In this document: positions 37,075 to 52,420 of the stretch, piece after piece
Layout: the number at the start of each line of letters is the position of its first letter
Numbering within the stretch: position 1 is the stretch's first letter
NCBI GenBank assembly: GCA_037013495.1
Contig: CM072806.1
Coordinates: 992,001 to 1,056,000 of the forward strand
Direction of reading: 5' to 3'
DNA: 64,000 bases
From: Hippophae tibetana
Lineage: Eukaryota; Streptophyta; Magnoliopsida; Rosales; Elaeagnaceae
Position numbers and translations under genes: made by a program
Notes under the pieces: model-generated
Databases searched by the model: none
What the model was told of the DNA's origin: nothing
What the model saw: the letters and a program-made list of their open reading frames with translations, nothing else

Positions 37075-40000
37075 CTAGAGATCGCTACAGAGGTAGGATA
37101 TAACCGTGCCAGCCCTGCGTTTGGTCCTTTTACTGACCTTCCACTTCTCAACCAATACCTTCTTTAGGTTGGGGCAACCCGAAACCAATGTGGCGATGCC
37201 AGATGAAGTTACACCAGGACAATAAACAATGTGACAGGCTTCAAGCCTCGGGCAGTTTTCAACAAGATGTGTAATACCAACATCTGTTATTTGACTGCAG
37301 TGAGATAGCACCAAGTACTTGAGATTTTGACACCCTTCTCCTAGTTCCGCCAAGACCCGATCCCCCAAATTCTGCCAAAGAGAATAAAAAGGTATTGGGT
37401 TCAAGCCATTGCAAATGCATTTGTTAATTTCCATAGACTCAATGACTAGTAAAGTACAAATGTGACCAATCTTGGCAAAATCATTACAACTTAAAACTAC
37501 GTCCATGTATCAGCAACACTGATCAGTTGTAGTTTCAGGATCGAAACCCTAAGGAATGTCATGTTTCTTGATTAAAGTAAGAAAAATAGGTTTATCGTTT
37601 ATGCCAATATTCCAAAAAATAAATTTGATAGGAAGATAACTGTTCCGCCCCAAACGTTATTAAAAAAATCTGTATATTTAAGAAACCATCAACATAGTGC
37701 ATACACGTGCACATGGAAACAAAAGCAATAGAAGAGATGACAAGCAGCAGAGAGAGAGAGACCTGAAGAACACTTATGTCCAAGTAAGTGAGCTTAGGAC
37801 AACCACTTGCAATTGCTATTAAACCAGAATCACCAATTTGGTGGCAGCCACTGACGTTTAGATACTGTATGGAGCAACACTGACCAATGGCAATAAGGGC
37901 CTCGTCACCCACCCTAGTGAGTAAAAAGGCAAGTTAATTCTTGAATTAGCCAATCTTTATATGAGAATAAACAATAGGCTAATAATTAATTATACATTGG
38001 AAAAAGTACAAAAACCTGTACAGAGGAATTCACCTATCACAAAACAGGAGGCTGAGATTTGTCAGGGACTTGCAATTCTCTCCGACAGCAACAATTCCCC
38101 TGTTTCCTATCTAAGACCAGAAATGAAGGGGGGAGGGGGAATCAAAACAAAACAATACCTCCTCAAGCAATTTAGATGCAATGATTAACTGTTTAAGGTT
38201 TTAAAAGTTTATGCTCAAAAATATCCAACAGGCCAATATCAGTATTTAGCTTTGCAGAACATATGAAAATAAAATTTTAAGAAACAGCAAAAACGTGGCC
38301 AAACTGATACAAATAACTTGAAAGTGGAAAGGAATATAAATAAATATGAAAGTAGTCGATCACAACTAGTTTAATAAATTAAAAGTTTGAAACATTTGAG
38401 GGAAGAAAAACCTCATAGCATCGACGAATGGTAAGTTTCTTCAAGTTCCTGCAGCCACTGGCTATGCTGCACATGGCTTCATCTCCAATGTTTGGGCAAT
38501 CTACCAAATGGAGAGATTCCAAAAACTTACACCCCCTTCCAAGTTCAAGAAGTGCTTTGCTGCCAATACTTCGGCAATGCCACAAGGACAAATTACTAAG
38601 ATGCCTGTACATTTTGAAGATCTTTGAATTAAATGTGTTATTGGCAGAGAGTAGAATTGAATACATTTAGCCGGGACCAATAATAGAGAAAAACAGGCTG
38701 GACCAATAGAAAGAGCAAAAAACATCTTTAAAGATAACAAAACGGTAATCACCTAATATAGTCACTGGATATAAAGAATTTATAATGTAATTTGAAATAT
38801 GCAAAATTTGCAATGTAGTCCCAAAAAACTGGTTACACACCTGTCAACTAGTTTTCCATGACTACAATATGAATTCGGCATAAATCAAACAACATTGTGA
38901 ATTTGTTCATATCCCATGACTACGTTGTGACTTTGGCCTTTATTAAATCGCAAATGAATATTAAGGGGAGCAAGAAATTTAGTTCATCCTATCTCTTAAC
39001 TAATGCAGTAACTGACATGCTAATTAAAATTATTCACAATAACTTTTTTTCCTGCTGATTGCCTAGTGTTAAATTCAAATCCAAATGTGATTATATATAG
39101 ATTCCATGCATATGCTACAATTATTACTTGAAAGTGTAAAAGCATGCTGCTGAATGACATTGTTAAAAGTACAGCAGCTTCAAGCCTTCTTCTATAACTT
39201 AATGATTCACACATCCATTTCATTACCTCCTAGTCCTATAAAACTAATTTTGAACAAGCAGAGAGAGAAACATACTGGCAAGATTTCCCAATGGATTCGA
39301 GCCCCTTGTTTCCCATATTGTGGCACCCCTTAATTTCAAGATTTGTAAGTTCCTTGCAACCATTTGCAATTGCTTCCAAAGTCGTGTCACACAGAGAATA
39401 GCAATCACGCACGGTAAGATTTTTTAATTTCTTACAACCGTTACCGATGGCACATAATCCGCTGAAATGTAACATAACACATAGATACAAAATATATAGG
39501 GTTATTAAATCAACACTAGAAATCAAAGTGATAACAAGAATTTGTCTCAGAACTTAAATAAATTTATCTTATTTATCTTAAATGGGGAAGAGAACTGACA
39601 TGTCAGTAAATTTCCGGAAAGTATATAGAGCCAACAACTCCAATGACAAACAACAAGCACCAACAGCTGTCAATGCCTCATCTGTAACATTAATGCACAG
39701 TAACTTCAACACTTTCAAATCTGAGCATCCCTTAGCCACTGCCAGCACACCTTTGTCAAAGACTAACTCTGAATCCAGTGAGAGGCTCTCAAGAGATTTG
39801 CAATGTAATCCTACTGCTTCCAGTGAGACATCGCTTATTTTTGGACAAGCTGCAATACCAAGAGATTTCAACGACTTCCCAACACCCCGTGCTAATAAGA
39901 CCACAGCATCATCAGTTAAGCCCTCACAGAACCGCAGGTTGACATCTTCAATCCCCTTACAACACTGTCCAATAGCTTCTAGACCCGGATCACCGACATA

Positions 40001-41043
40001 GCAACCCTTTTAAGAAATTGAATCAAACAATTGAAGCTTCATATAAAAAAATTGGAATCAAACAATTGAAGCTTCATATAAAAAAAATGGAATCAAACAA
40101 TTGAAGCTTCATATAAAAAATGGAATCAAACAATTGAAGCTTCATAAAAAAAGGAATCAAACAATTGAAGTTTCATATTTTTTTATTTTTTTTAAATGAA
40201 GCTCCAAAACCATGTATATAGCAGGCACAAAGCAAAGTAACAAAAATATGAATTTACCTGCAAATCCAAAGATTTTAAGTATTTGCAGTTTTCAGAAATT
40301 CCTAATAGCCCTGCACTCGACACAGTAGAGCACCAGATTAAGCTTAACCTTTCAAGTTTTGGAAATCCTTCGCCAAGAGCAATCAAACCATCGTCAGATA
40401 GACTGGATGTTTCAAGACCGCCCTCTTCAAGCCTATTTCTACAAGCCTTATAATGCATCTTAAGAGGCTTCAAAGCAGGATGATTACCGCAACTCAATTT
40501 TGCCTGCAACCCAAAAAAAATATCAATAAACAACATCTCAAATAAAAACGCATCGTCAAGTTTTGCCACGGCTCCGTTTAAATCAGTGAAAAGTTCGTTC
40601 TTACTTCTTTCTAATCTCTTTCTTTAATTGTTTTCCATGAATAATAGATCAAAAAACAAAACGGGCTTAACCAGAAACGGCAGAAGAGACAAATTTCAAC
40701 AATCCCATCAAAGACACTAATTACCCAAAACTGGGTTCGAATAAAAAACGAATAAGAGGGGAACTTAGGTCCTTACAAGCTGACCCGGAAGAGCAATGCT
40801 TAATCGTTCATCAACATAAACGTTAAGGACATTAGGGAAGCGGCAAGATAGAAGAGTAACAACGATGTCGGGGTCGCCGGAGGCGCCGATGCGCAGAGTG
40901 GAACGACTGAGCCGCTCGAGAGCGAGCCACCGTTTGCAAACGAGGGATATGGAATCGCGGCTCGGCTTGGAAAGAAGGCGTGTGAAGATCTCCACGATCA
41001 GCTCGTCCGGTAGAGATGTGTTTATCCAATCATGGCCTCGCAT
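37075..41043 (-). CDS. FBL4: F-box/LRR-repeat protein 4 (FBL4-like; SCF substrate receptor)
   Basis: Eight exons on the minus strand: 41043-40777, 40503-40258, 40006-39600, 39461-39276, 38604-38412, 38110-38034, 37913-37763 and 37371-37075 (TAG). They join in frame to 607 residues, near the remembered size of Arabidopsis At4g15475. Residues about 8-55 form the F-box (NTSLPDELIVEIFTRL; SLVCKRWLALERLSR), which would bind the SKP1-like adaptor. The rest is a series of cysteine-type leucine-rich repeats such as LSLIWCSTVSSAGL, LHLVDCPNIGDEAM and LVLSHCSQITDVGI, ending KRRAGTVISYLCSDL. The start was set at MRGHDWINT, which matches the family start. Target proteins are unknown. It is divergent from RPL3. 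Confidence 0.93.
38755..38930. mobile_element. Small inverted-repeat element in FBL4 intron 4
   Basis: ATAGTCACTGGATATAAAGA at about 38759-38778 is imperfectly complementary to TTCATATCCCATGACTACGT near 38906-38925. CAATGTAGTC (38811-38820) pairs with GACTACAATATG (38860-38871). The arms are about 65 bp with a short centre. No transposase. Target duplication not resolved. Confidence 0.6.
40020..40178. repeat. Five-copy tandem repeat abutting an FBL4 splice acceptor
   Basis: GAATCAAACAATTGAAGCTT starts at 40020, 40055, 40090 and 40123, and a variant with one change (AAGTTT) starts at 40154, giving unit lengths of 31-35 bp separated by A runs. In the transcript the array sits in intron 2 directly upstream of the exon 3 acceptor (exon 3 starts at 40006), where a branch point and pyrimidine tract would normally lie. 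Confidence 0.95.
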
Positions 41044-41224
41044 TTTCAACTTTGATTTTGAAATTGATCTTCTTCTCCTCCACTTTTGGGTTTATACGAG
41101 GATGTGTTTCGTACGAAATGAAGATATTTAAGTCACCATTTGTTCGCGAAATGTGTGTTGAGGGCAGGTGTTTTAAAATTTATAGGCAACCGATCGATGG
41201 AGGTGACAATAATGGGTGAAAGAA

Positions 41225-41530
41225 ATAATTGGATAATTTCGTTTAAATTTAAAATTATATAATCTATTTATAATTGATTCTAATTAAATTGATATATTTT
41301 ATAATCGAATTAGATTTGAATTAAAAATTATACGATCTATTCAGATTAATAGATTTTATAATCTATTATATCTGATCTAAATCGAATTAATGTTAAATTA
41401 TAAATAAATATATATTTTATTTAATAGTATGTTATATATAAATATTATACATATCATAATTGTATTACATTATTGTTTTAATTTAAAAATAAATATAAAT
41501 ATTTATAATAATTTAATAATTATACACACA
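41225..41530 (-). repeat. AT-rich dispersed repeat, copy D (inverted)
   Basis: Read on the minus strand it contains GTAATACAATTATGATATGT, then ATAATATTTATATATAACAT, then AAATATATATTTATTTATAA, then ATTCGATTTAGATCAGATAT. This is the same order as copies A, B and C. Confidence 0.6.
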
Positions 41531-41689
41531 TATTTCTTATTCTTTTAATTTTTTTAGTTATCATTGCATTTAATAATATTTGTTTCAAAAATATAAAAAT
41601 AACAAAAGTCAAAATTTGGTTAGCAAAATATAAAAGTAATGAAAATGAATGTAAAAATAATAATATTACTATTATAATATTTGGTTTTG

Positions 41690-41860
41690 GGTTTAGAGTT
41701 TAGATTTTTAATGTTTTATGGTTTTAGGATTTAAAATTTTTGATTTAACGTTTAACATTTTATAATTTTGGTTTTGCATTTAGGATTTTAGGGTTTTTAG
41801 GTTTTTAGGTTTTTTGTTTTACAATTTATAATTTAAAATATTAAGATTTATGATTTGAAG
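41690..41860. repeat. Degenerate telomere-like TTTAGGG motifs
   Basis: Many variants of GGGTTTAG and TTTAGG occur in a row (GGGTTTAGAGTTTAGA; GCATTTAGGATTTTAGGG; TTTTTAGGTTTTTAGG). They are not exact heptamers. It could be a decayed interstitial telomeric repeat or a simple T-rich stretch. Confidence 0.4.
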
Positions 41861-43437
41861 GTAAAATTGAAATAATATTTTTTATATAGTAGATATGCCA
41901 CTTTAATGACAATTTCGTCTCTTTTAAGAATTACTTGTATTACATTCATAGTTTATAATACAATTAAACATAAAAATGTGTGAAAATAATTATATTTTTA
42001 ATCCCATTGTTAGTATAAATACGGAGACAATGAGAAAAAATTGATACCCTAATTTTTAGTGTTTTTTACCAAGTTAACCACAACTTTGAGTTTTTCATTT
42101 AATTGATGGTGCCCCGATTTTTAATGTTGAAGCAAGACTTGTTTTGAGTTTGAGGATTAGAAGTTGTTCGTCTTTAATTAGATTAAGTTTGAGTTTTATA
42201 ATTTTTATTGGTAGTAACATGGTTTTCATGATCTTAACCTTACTCGTTAAGAAGCCATCAATGGAAGGGAAAACGAAAGATGATTCTACAATTCATTAAA
42301 AAAATATTAATGAATGATTATTTTATTAAAGTCGAGGTGAAGAATATAATCTAGAGTATGTTTTTGGAGTTTTTAATTTAATTTTTACTTTTAACTGCAT
42401 GGATAATTAATGAAACGATATGAACGAAATATTTTTTATAATTTAATGAGAATTAATTTCATAATAAATTTAAAATAAACACATTAATTTTAAGGTATTG
42501 TAACTTTACTTATTTATAACTACAATAATTATAATTATCAATAAAAATTCATGAAATAAAATCCATTTAATTCATGATATTATAGTAAAATCTAAAAAAA
42601 AACATTTAAAAGTTCATATAAATTTTGAAAGTCTAATAATCTTTAAAACTATATTCCAAAATTATAATTAAATATATTATCGTAATATGAATAAATTGTT
42701 TCATATTTTACTATAAGTTTATATAAATAAAATAAATTTTTGTAGTTTTTTAGTAGATCACGTGCATAATATTACTTTCATAAAAGTAATAATAATATTT
42801 TATTTTGATAGTTGATTCAAAATTTAGTTAAGATTAATATGTGCTTTATTAAATTTGTTATATTATTTATAATTATTATTTTTATATAATTTGATAGGAA
42901 TGATAATAATTTTAATAAAAAAATTATTTTAAAAATATCTTCATATATCAAATGACGATATAATTTGACTTAATTTTTTAACTAAAAATTAAAATATTAT
43001 TTTTATAAAAGTAATAAAATTTATGAAATCTATTATTTATATAATTTTTGACATACTTTAACTTTATTAGCTTATGTTTTTTTTCTAGCAAATTAGTAAT
43101 TTATATTATTATTTCTATACTAATTAAGTATTTTGATATTAAATGTTGTTAAATGATTGAATTGGTATTAATTTTTTTAATCAATTTTAGAGGAAAGGGG
43201 ATATTTTTATTTGTTAATTTAGTAACTTATTTAATTGATATAAATGTAAATACGTAATATATATAAAATATTAAATTAATTGATAAAAAATAAATAAATT
43301 CAAACTTTTACAAGGATATAAAAGTAAAAAATATTCCTAAAATTCAGAATACGAGAATTTCATTTTAAAGAAATACAGGGCTAAAAGTTTAAAATAACAA
43401 AATTCGGGGTACATCGATGAAAACTCAATATTATGTC

Positions 43438-43459
43438 ATATAAAGCCGAGCTAGGGTTT
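43438..43459 (+). promoter_or_regulatory. RPL3 core promoter: TATA element and telo-box
   Basis: ATATAAAG at 43438-43445 is followed at 43452-43459 by TAGGGTTT, the complement of the telo-box AAACCCTA that is typical of plant ribosomal protein promoters. A predicted leader exon starts just downstream. The TATA assignment is inference. Confidence 0.55.
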
Positions 43460-43507
43460 TAATGGACGGAGCTTGAGCTAGAGCTGGTCTAATTTCGGCG
43501 CATCCAG

Positions 43508-43957
43508 GTTTCTCTCTACCCCTTTCTATCATTTTTTTCACTGTTTGTCTACTAATCATATTATCAAAATCAATATTTATTTTCGTACATTTATTCGACT
43601 AGCCGGGTTGATTTTACACTGATATTTACTATTTTGATTTAATGCTCGAATTTGCATAATGTGTACTTAATTTACAATCAACGCTTATGGGTTTTTTATT
43701 TGGGTTTGATTAGACATTGTTTGTTTTTATGCACATTGTACTTCTCAATTTTTGAGAATAGTTTTATCCTCTTCTTTCTGTTTAGAATTTGGATTGATAT
43801 CTGAATATGTTATGTAGTCATTTCTTCAGAAAAGTTTGAATATATTTTAATAGTTTTGAGTCTTCTGTTATAATAATGCTCAATAGATTTCAAGTGGAAT
43901 ACATATCAAGCATGTCTTTCTATTTCTTAAGCTGATTAGCGTTATCCTTCTTTTCAG
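43508..43957 (+). other. Predicted leader (5' UTR) intron of RPL3
   Basis: Donor CATCCAG|GTTTCT (GT at 43508) and acceptor CTTTTCAG at 43957, 15 bases before the ATG at 43973. It is pyrimidine- and T-rich as expected of an intron. Leader introns of this kind are common in plant ribosomal protein genes. Confidence 0.6.
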
Positions 43958-43963
43958 TGTTAA

Positions 43964-46375
<2,412 letters not shown>

Positions 46376-47724
46376 ATTGGTCGACGTTATGGGGTTAACC
46401 CCTAGACTTTTTATGCATCAAAGAATTTTTGAAGCCTGGATTGACTTAGTTTTGTTTGTTTGTTTGCTATTTAATGTTGTACTGCACATTTCGTCTTCAA
46501 TTTTGTTTCATGGATGGCGAGGTTACTTATTTTTTCACGATTAATTTATTTACTGTCACAAAATCATATTCTACTTTATGCCGGGAGGATTCTGGAGAAT
46601 TTTATAAAACAAATTCAAACGTATTAAAAATCTTATATAAAAAAAATATTATAAAAAATGTGTTGGTTAACATGTAAATACAATATGATTAATATCTCAA
46701 ATTAAAATACAATAGCACTATTTTTTACATTTTTTTAAAGAATTAGACTTGATCAAATAGTAGTTTTACATATCTCGTGAAAATTTCGTACTTTTAATAT
46801 ATGTTGTAGTGATGTGTAATAAAGTTGTATAATTCCTTTTTTTCTTTATTTTGGGGGAAAATTAAAAAAAAATACATTTAAAATTTTATTACAAAAATAA
46901 TACTTTAATTTTAATTCATATAGCTCCTAATTAATAACAAGGGGTGTTATTTTGTTACGAGTATTCGGGAATTATTTGAAGTAATTTTTTTTAATGATAA
47001 TTTATAAGTAGGAATTAGAAAGTTGTCAGATCAATATAATTTGTAAAAAACTCTCTTTTATCAACTTGTTATACATCATTTTAAAAAAATAAAATAGATC
47101 TAATTACTTTAACAAATAGATAATTACAATATCAATTGTTGATTTAGATTCATAAATTATAAAATCTTTCCGTGATAAATTGAATTGGATCTCAAATACT
47201 AATATTTTTATAAAAATCTATCAAATCAATATTTATATTATATATATATATATATTTTTAATATAATTATTTTATTAAATAAAAAAAATTAATATTTATA
47301 AGTTTAATAAACTTAATTTTTCAATTAATCTTTAAATCTATCTAATATATATTCTTAATTTTATATGAAACATGCAAGTGATATTATTTATTTACCGTAT
47401 GCTTATTATTTATATTAAGAAATTATTAATACATATTATTTATATTTAAATTAATACAAAATTAAATAATAAATAGTCGTGTGTTAGTTTTTATTATTTA
47501 GAATTCCACCGTATCGTATTTGATTATTTATTATTTGAAAAAGAATAAAATACTCTTATATCATAATTTTAATTCATTATTAAAATATAAAATTTAATAT
47601 AATAATAGTTTAGTTTTTAAAAATAAGATATTTAAAAAAAAATGAAGATTGTAAAATATAAATAAAAACCTAAGTTGAAATATTTATAAACACAATATTT
47701 GAAAAGTTGTAAAATATAATTTAG

Positions 47725-47990
47725 AAGGTGGCTGCAATTCCCAACCATATTTCTTGTATCCATCAATACTTTCTCGTTCCTCTAAAAACAAAGAGGTACC
47801 AAATATTTATTTGATGGCAATACCTACAAGTCATATGCAATCTTCATCAATTTTGTCCACTCATTTCCTTCTTCGAATGTCCATATTTCGATGCATCTTT
47901 TAGGGATTTCTGTCTGTCTGTCTTGCAGGGTAATTCATGCCTACTCCAGGGGCTTCAACGTATTCATCGTAGAGATTCATATGTCTTTCA
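47725..47990 (-). pseudogene. F-box-associated (FBA) domain relic
   Basis: One minus-strand frame reads IPKRCIEIWTFEEGNEWTKL, then MKIAYDL, a TAG stop, VLPSNKYLVPLCF, a second TAG stop and RNEKVLMDTRNMVGN. The EIW-to-W-T-K-L pattern followed by PLCF and KVLM is the signature of the C-terminal FBA domain of plant F-box proteins. No F-box and no start codon could be found. Upstream sequence on the same strand (to about 48060) may continue it in another frame. Confidence 0.55.
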
Positions 47991-48083
47991 TTGACATCAA
48001 TGTATATTCCATCGTGATTCTGAATCAAACAGATACTTCTTGTAGAAACCATAAAACCCGACCGACCTCGGCAGTCATCTTAT

Positions 48084-48178
48084 CAATCCTATTGATATAA
48101 AATGATTTGGGCTTGCCTTTAATCTTCCTCCAATCCCACTGATATAAAATGATTTGGGCTTGCTTTTAATCTTCCTCC
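48084..48178. repeat. Tandem duplication, 47-bp unit, two copies
   Basis: A unit starting CAATCC and containing GATATAAAATGATTTGGGCT occurs at 48084-48130 and 48131-48178, with three or so mismatches. Next to the FBA relic. No coding meaning seen. Confidence 0.85.
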
Positions 48179-50529
48179 GATATTTTTTTTTCATTCAATA
48201 GATCAATAATAAAATTGACAAAAATAATATGTTAATAATTAGAAAAAAACCTTTTAAAACAAGAAGAAAATCATCCAATTATTAATAATATTATTTTATT
48301 GGTTTTAAATCCTAATTTTTAATTACCAAACACTAAAGTTTAAATAAATACAAAATCCTAAATTGTTTAAATTTATAATTATTTTAATATTTTTAATATA
48401 TATATATATATATGTGTTTTTATTTTATTTTTTTACACGTTATATTTTAATTATTAAACATGTTAATTTTATTATTTTTGCTTATTAAACATATTATTTT
48501 TTATCATTTTTAATATTAAATATATATATTCAATCAAATTTAATTAGAACGATTTAAGATGAGTATGAACACAAATCAAACACAAATGGAATGAACTAAA
48601 CTCAATATCTTCTTAAATTATCGTGTAAATATTAAGATTCAAATAATATTTATTACATATTTTAAAATTCATTAATTTCAAGTCATAATATTATCTATAA
48701 TATTTTAGATATATATTATAAAATCAAATATTTTTAATTTAATTTTGTGTTAATAGATTAATTTAAACTCATCTTGATTGCTTTCGAATTATTTGAACTC
48801 GTATGAATTTTGTTCGAATTTAATTTAATTCGATCAATCTAAATACGATACAAATTTTCACTAGTTTTGATAATATGAGTATTAATATAAAAGTAAATTC
48901 TAATTTAGTTTTATAGTATTTAAAATGTTTAAAAATTATAATTTAGGTTTTTAGTAATTAAATGACAATGATAAGTGCATTGAAAGGTTAATGAATTTGA
49001 TAACATGGCTATTAAAATGAAATATTTTTTTTAAATGAAAATTTTAAAGTATTATGAATATTAAATCAAAATTTTTAAACTAGATACTATAAAAGAATCA
49101 TTTCAAAATATGATAAAAAATGATTTTTTTTTTTGACTTACCAATCTCGATTACTAGGAGGAAAGATTTTTGGGATAATAACGTCACTTTTGATAGTAAT
49201 TTTTTTTTTTTTTTTACTTAATAAGACTTAACAGATTGAACTTTTTTTATTGTTGATATTTTTAAAATTTTAAGAATAGTGGTGTTATTGATATAAGACT
49301 TGAGGGATGATTTTAATATTAAGTCAGTAAATTTTTTATTTTATTTTTATCTTCATTATTTTTAATACATGTTTAAACCGTTTCTTTTTATCATTATCAG
49401 CAGCTACTAGATTTGTTTTTTTTTTTTGGCCCGACCAACGAGGTTGTCGATCTATGGCTGCTATTACCTACACTACACGTAACATTGAATTGTCTTTGTC
49501 TATTCACTCTATTTCCTGACACAGTTTTTTTTTTTTTTTGAAAAATTAATTTTTATAATTATAATTAATATAATATTTTTTATTAAATATAAGCAATATT
49601 TATCGTTACATTTTCTATTGATAAAATGGTGATCTTCATGTCATGAGTTTTCGATCAAAGTATACAGTCACTATCATTAATATTAAATTTATCAAATATT
49701 TAATTATTTAATGGAATGCACCCTCGAAAATTGTACTGCAATTACATTAGTATATTTATAATAAATTATAAATAATATAATATAATATAATATTATTAAT
49801 AAATATAATTAAATTTGATAAAAAATTATAATACTAATTATATTTATGATATAATTTTTATATATAAAATTATTCTAATAATACTAATTATTTTTATAAT
49901 ATTGTTATATATAAAAATATTATTCTAAAAACTATCGAGGTGCGGTATTTCCACAATATTTATATAATTTTTATATCATATGTCATTTTCCATTTTTAAT
50001 TTGTTCAAACACTTTTGGGATTTTTTATTCAAAGAAACATCAAAGCCTTCAGAAATTATGTTATTGAAGATACCCTCCTCCTCCCTATTGGTGAAACTAT
50101 ATATTTTTTTTATAACCGCCAATTTCACAATCCATTTTGAGTTTCTATTAATATGCACTCAGTCTATATACCCTTGACATATCGAGACTTTAATACAATA
50201 ACTACAGAATTAGGGATAAGTATTTGTTCAAGATTGCTTGATTACACTAATTTGAATAAATGTGATCCGAATAAGATTTAAAAATTTTTAATTTGAAATT
50301 TATTTGATAAAATAATCTGAATCAATTTGAATTAGTGCTAATTAGATTTTTAAGATCATATAATATTAAATTTAGCTTGAAATTCATATATGAATTTATT
50401 ATCATAGATAACATACAATATATACAATATTTTAATTTAAAATTAGTGAATCTTTAATAAAATTTATTATCGAGAGTCTTAATTAAAAATATCATAATAA
50501 AGTATGATTAAATACTTATTAAACTAATA

Positions 50530-50860
50530 CATGGATTTTAAGTTTATATTTTATCATTTAAATTAAAATAACAATTTAATGTGATTATAATGTGTGTATA
50601 TATTTAAATATTATACATTTTAAATAAAATATATATTTATTTATTATTATAATTGTAATTCAATTTGATAGAATAAGAAATATATAAAATATGTTAATTC
50701 AAATCCAAATTTTATACTAACTAAATATAATTTTCAAACCAATTATAACTTTAAAATAATATAATCTTTAGATTTATATAAAATATATCAATTTAAATAA
50801 ATTAATCGAATTAGATAAATTTCATTCACATAATCTTATTCCAATACAAATAAATTATTA
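50530..50860 (+). repeat. AT-rich dispersed repeat, copy C
   Basis: Contains ATGTGATTATAATGTGTGTA, then TTTAAATATTATACATTTTA, then AAATATATATTTATTTATTA, then AATTCAATTTGATAGAATAA, in the order of the other copies. Confidence 0.6.
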
Positions 50861-51072
50861 TTATTTTTTTGTTAAATGACATTATACAACTTATAATGGA
50901 GATGGAACCTTTAATCTTGAGTTCCAGTACTTTAGAATGAGAATTTGGTGTTATTATATTCCAACAACGCTAGAATTACATTTCTTTCTTTATATTATAT
51001 TGTGTGTATAATTTGTAAATCATCGTGTCAATCATTATGAAAATTAAATATAACATTATATAAATGTTTGGC

Positions 51073-51244
51073 TTTATGTACAGCAAATTACGTAACATTA
51101 TTAAATGTACAGTGGATATAACATTATATATATGTTACTTAGTAGAGAGATGAGTTATAACATTAAACCTCAGCTAAAAGTTTTCTGCATTTATGTACAG
51201 CCAGTTACATAACATTATATATATGTTACTTAGGAGAGATATGA
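51073..51244. repeat. Imperfect direct duplication around a TATATATATGTTACTTAG motif
   Basis: TTTATGTACAGC, then ACGTAACATTA, then ACATTATATATATGTTACTT and AGAGAGATGA recur with small changes about 115 bp apart (from 51073 and from about 51189). The left copy carries an extra internal insert. Confidence 0.7.
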
Positions 51245-51513
51245 AGCCAAAAATACGAAAAAACATATGTTTAACAGTTATTTAAATTAATATTTTTAAA
51301 ATAAATTTTATTGAAAAATATTAATTAAAAGAGACTAAAGATTAAAAATTGTAGGATGTGCCTAATATCTTTGATAAAGTAAAAAAAAAAACCCTTGGTT
51401 CATAGGTGAAAAAGATTTTACAATGTATATTCAGTTTTCAATTTTAATTTAGCATATGGAATTTCTTACTTTAAATAAAAAAAGATCTAACGTGTGAAAG
51501 TGATAAGCCAGTA

Positions 51514-51540
51514 AGAGAGAGAGAGAGAGAGAGAGAGAGA
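51514..51540. repeat. GA microsatellite
   Basis: An uninterrupted AG dinucleotide run of about 13 units. Confidence 0.95.
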
Positions 51541-52420
51541 CAAGGACAACGGTTGGCAAGAAGATCAAGCAAATGATTACATAAAAATATAAAAAAAGAA
51601 AGAATAATCCTACTTAATATTTTATATATTTAGAATGTTAGGTAAAAAATATATTTAAATTAATATTTTGAAATACTTTTAATCACCTATATTTATTAAA
51701 ATAAAAATAATTTAATTCAAATTTATTAAAATATTATGTCACTAAAATTTAAATATTTAAATATATTAATTAAAAATATTATAGATATAAAGATAAATTT
51801 ATTTAAAAAATAGACTCATATAATTTGAAATAAAATAATAATAATAAAACAGCAAAATTTACAATTTTAAAATTTATAAATATAACATATTTTATATTTA
51901 AGTAATATATTTTTATTATTAATAAAATTTTATTTATAATTTAAACATGTTTTATTTTAAATCATTACATATTATTTAGATGTTATCTTTATTATTATAA
52001 ATTTAATGATGTTAATTTTTATTCGATAATTAATAATATTATTCAAAATAAACATTTTATAAATTTTTATTATAATAATAAAAAAATTAATTGTAGTATA
52101 ACTTTTTACTTGCATAAATAAACATACATAATTATTTTTCACAAAAAAATAATTATATCATAATTGTTGTCTTTTAAATTAATATCAAGTCATTAATATA
52201 TATTTTATTTACAGAAAGAAAACGCGAATTAGAAACACCACCACCACCAATACCCACAACAACGACTTAATTTTTCTTCTTCTTCATTTCGTATTGAGAA
52301 ATTCAATCACGATTGGTCATTTTTTGCTGAGTAAGTATATAATTCGGTTTTCTTGAAAAAATTGGAAGAAAAAGGTGACTACAGCGACGAGTTGGATTAA
52401 GTTTCATAGTTTTTGAATCT

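Larger units (their letters stand above)
41044..43437. other. Shared upstream region of divergent FBL4 and RPL3
   Basis: AT-rich spacer of 2.4 kb. It holds one inverted copy of the dispersed AT-rich repeat and a stretch of degenerate telomere-like motifs. No gene is supported. Confidence 0.55.
46376..52200. other. AT-rich intergenic region between RPL3 and the hydrolase gene
   Basis: No intact gene was found. It holds the RPL3 3' UTR at the left, a relic of an F-box-associated domain, two short tandem duplications, one dispersed repeat copy, a GA microsatellite and long A/T runs. The hydrolase leader probably starts near 52215, where CCACCACCACC and CTTCTTCTTC motifs appear. Confidence 0.55.

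Noticed and set aside
40020..40178. CRISPR-like array of 31-35-bp units
   Set aside because: The repeats are directly adjacent, separated only by A runs with no unique spacers, and lie in a plant intron.
43463..43477. Five-codon upstream frame (MDGA-stop) before RPL3
   Set aside because: It lies only about 20 bp past the TATA element, so it is probably at or before the transcription start.
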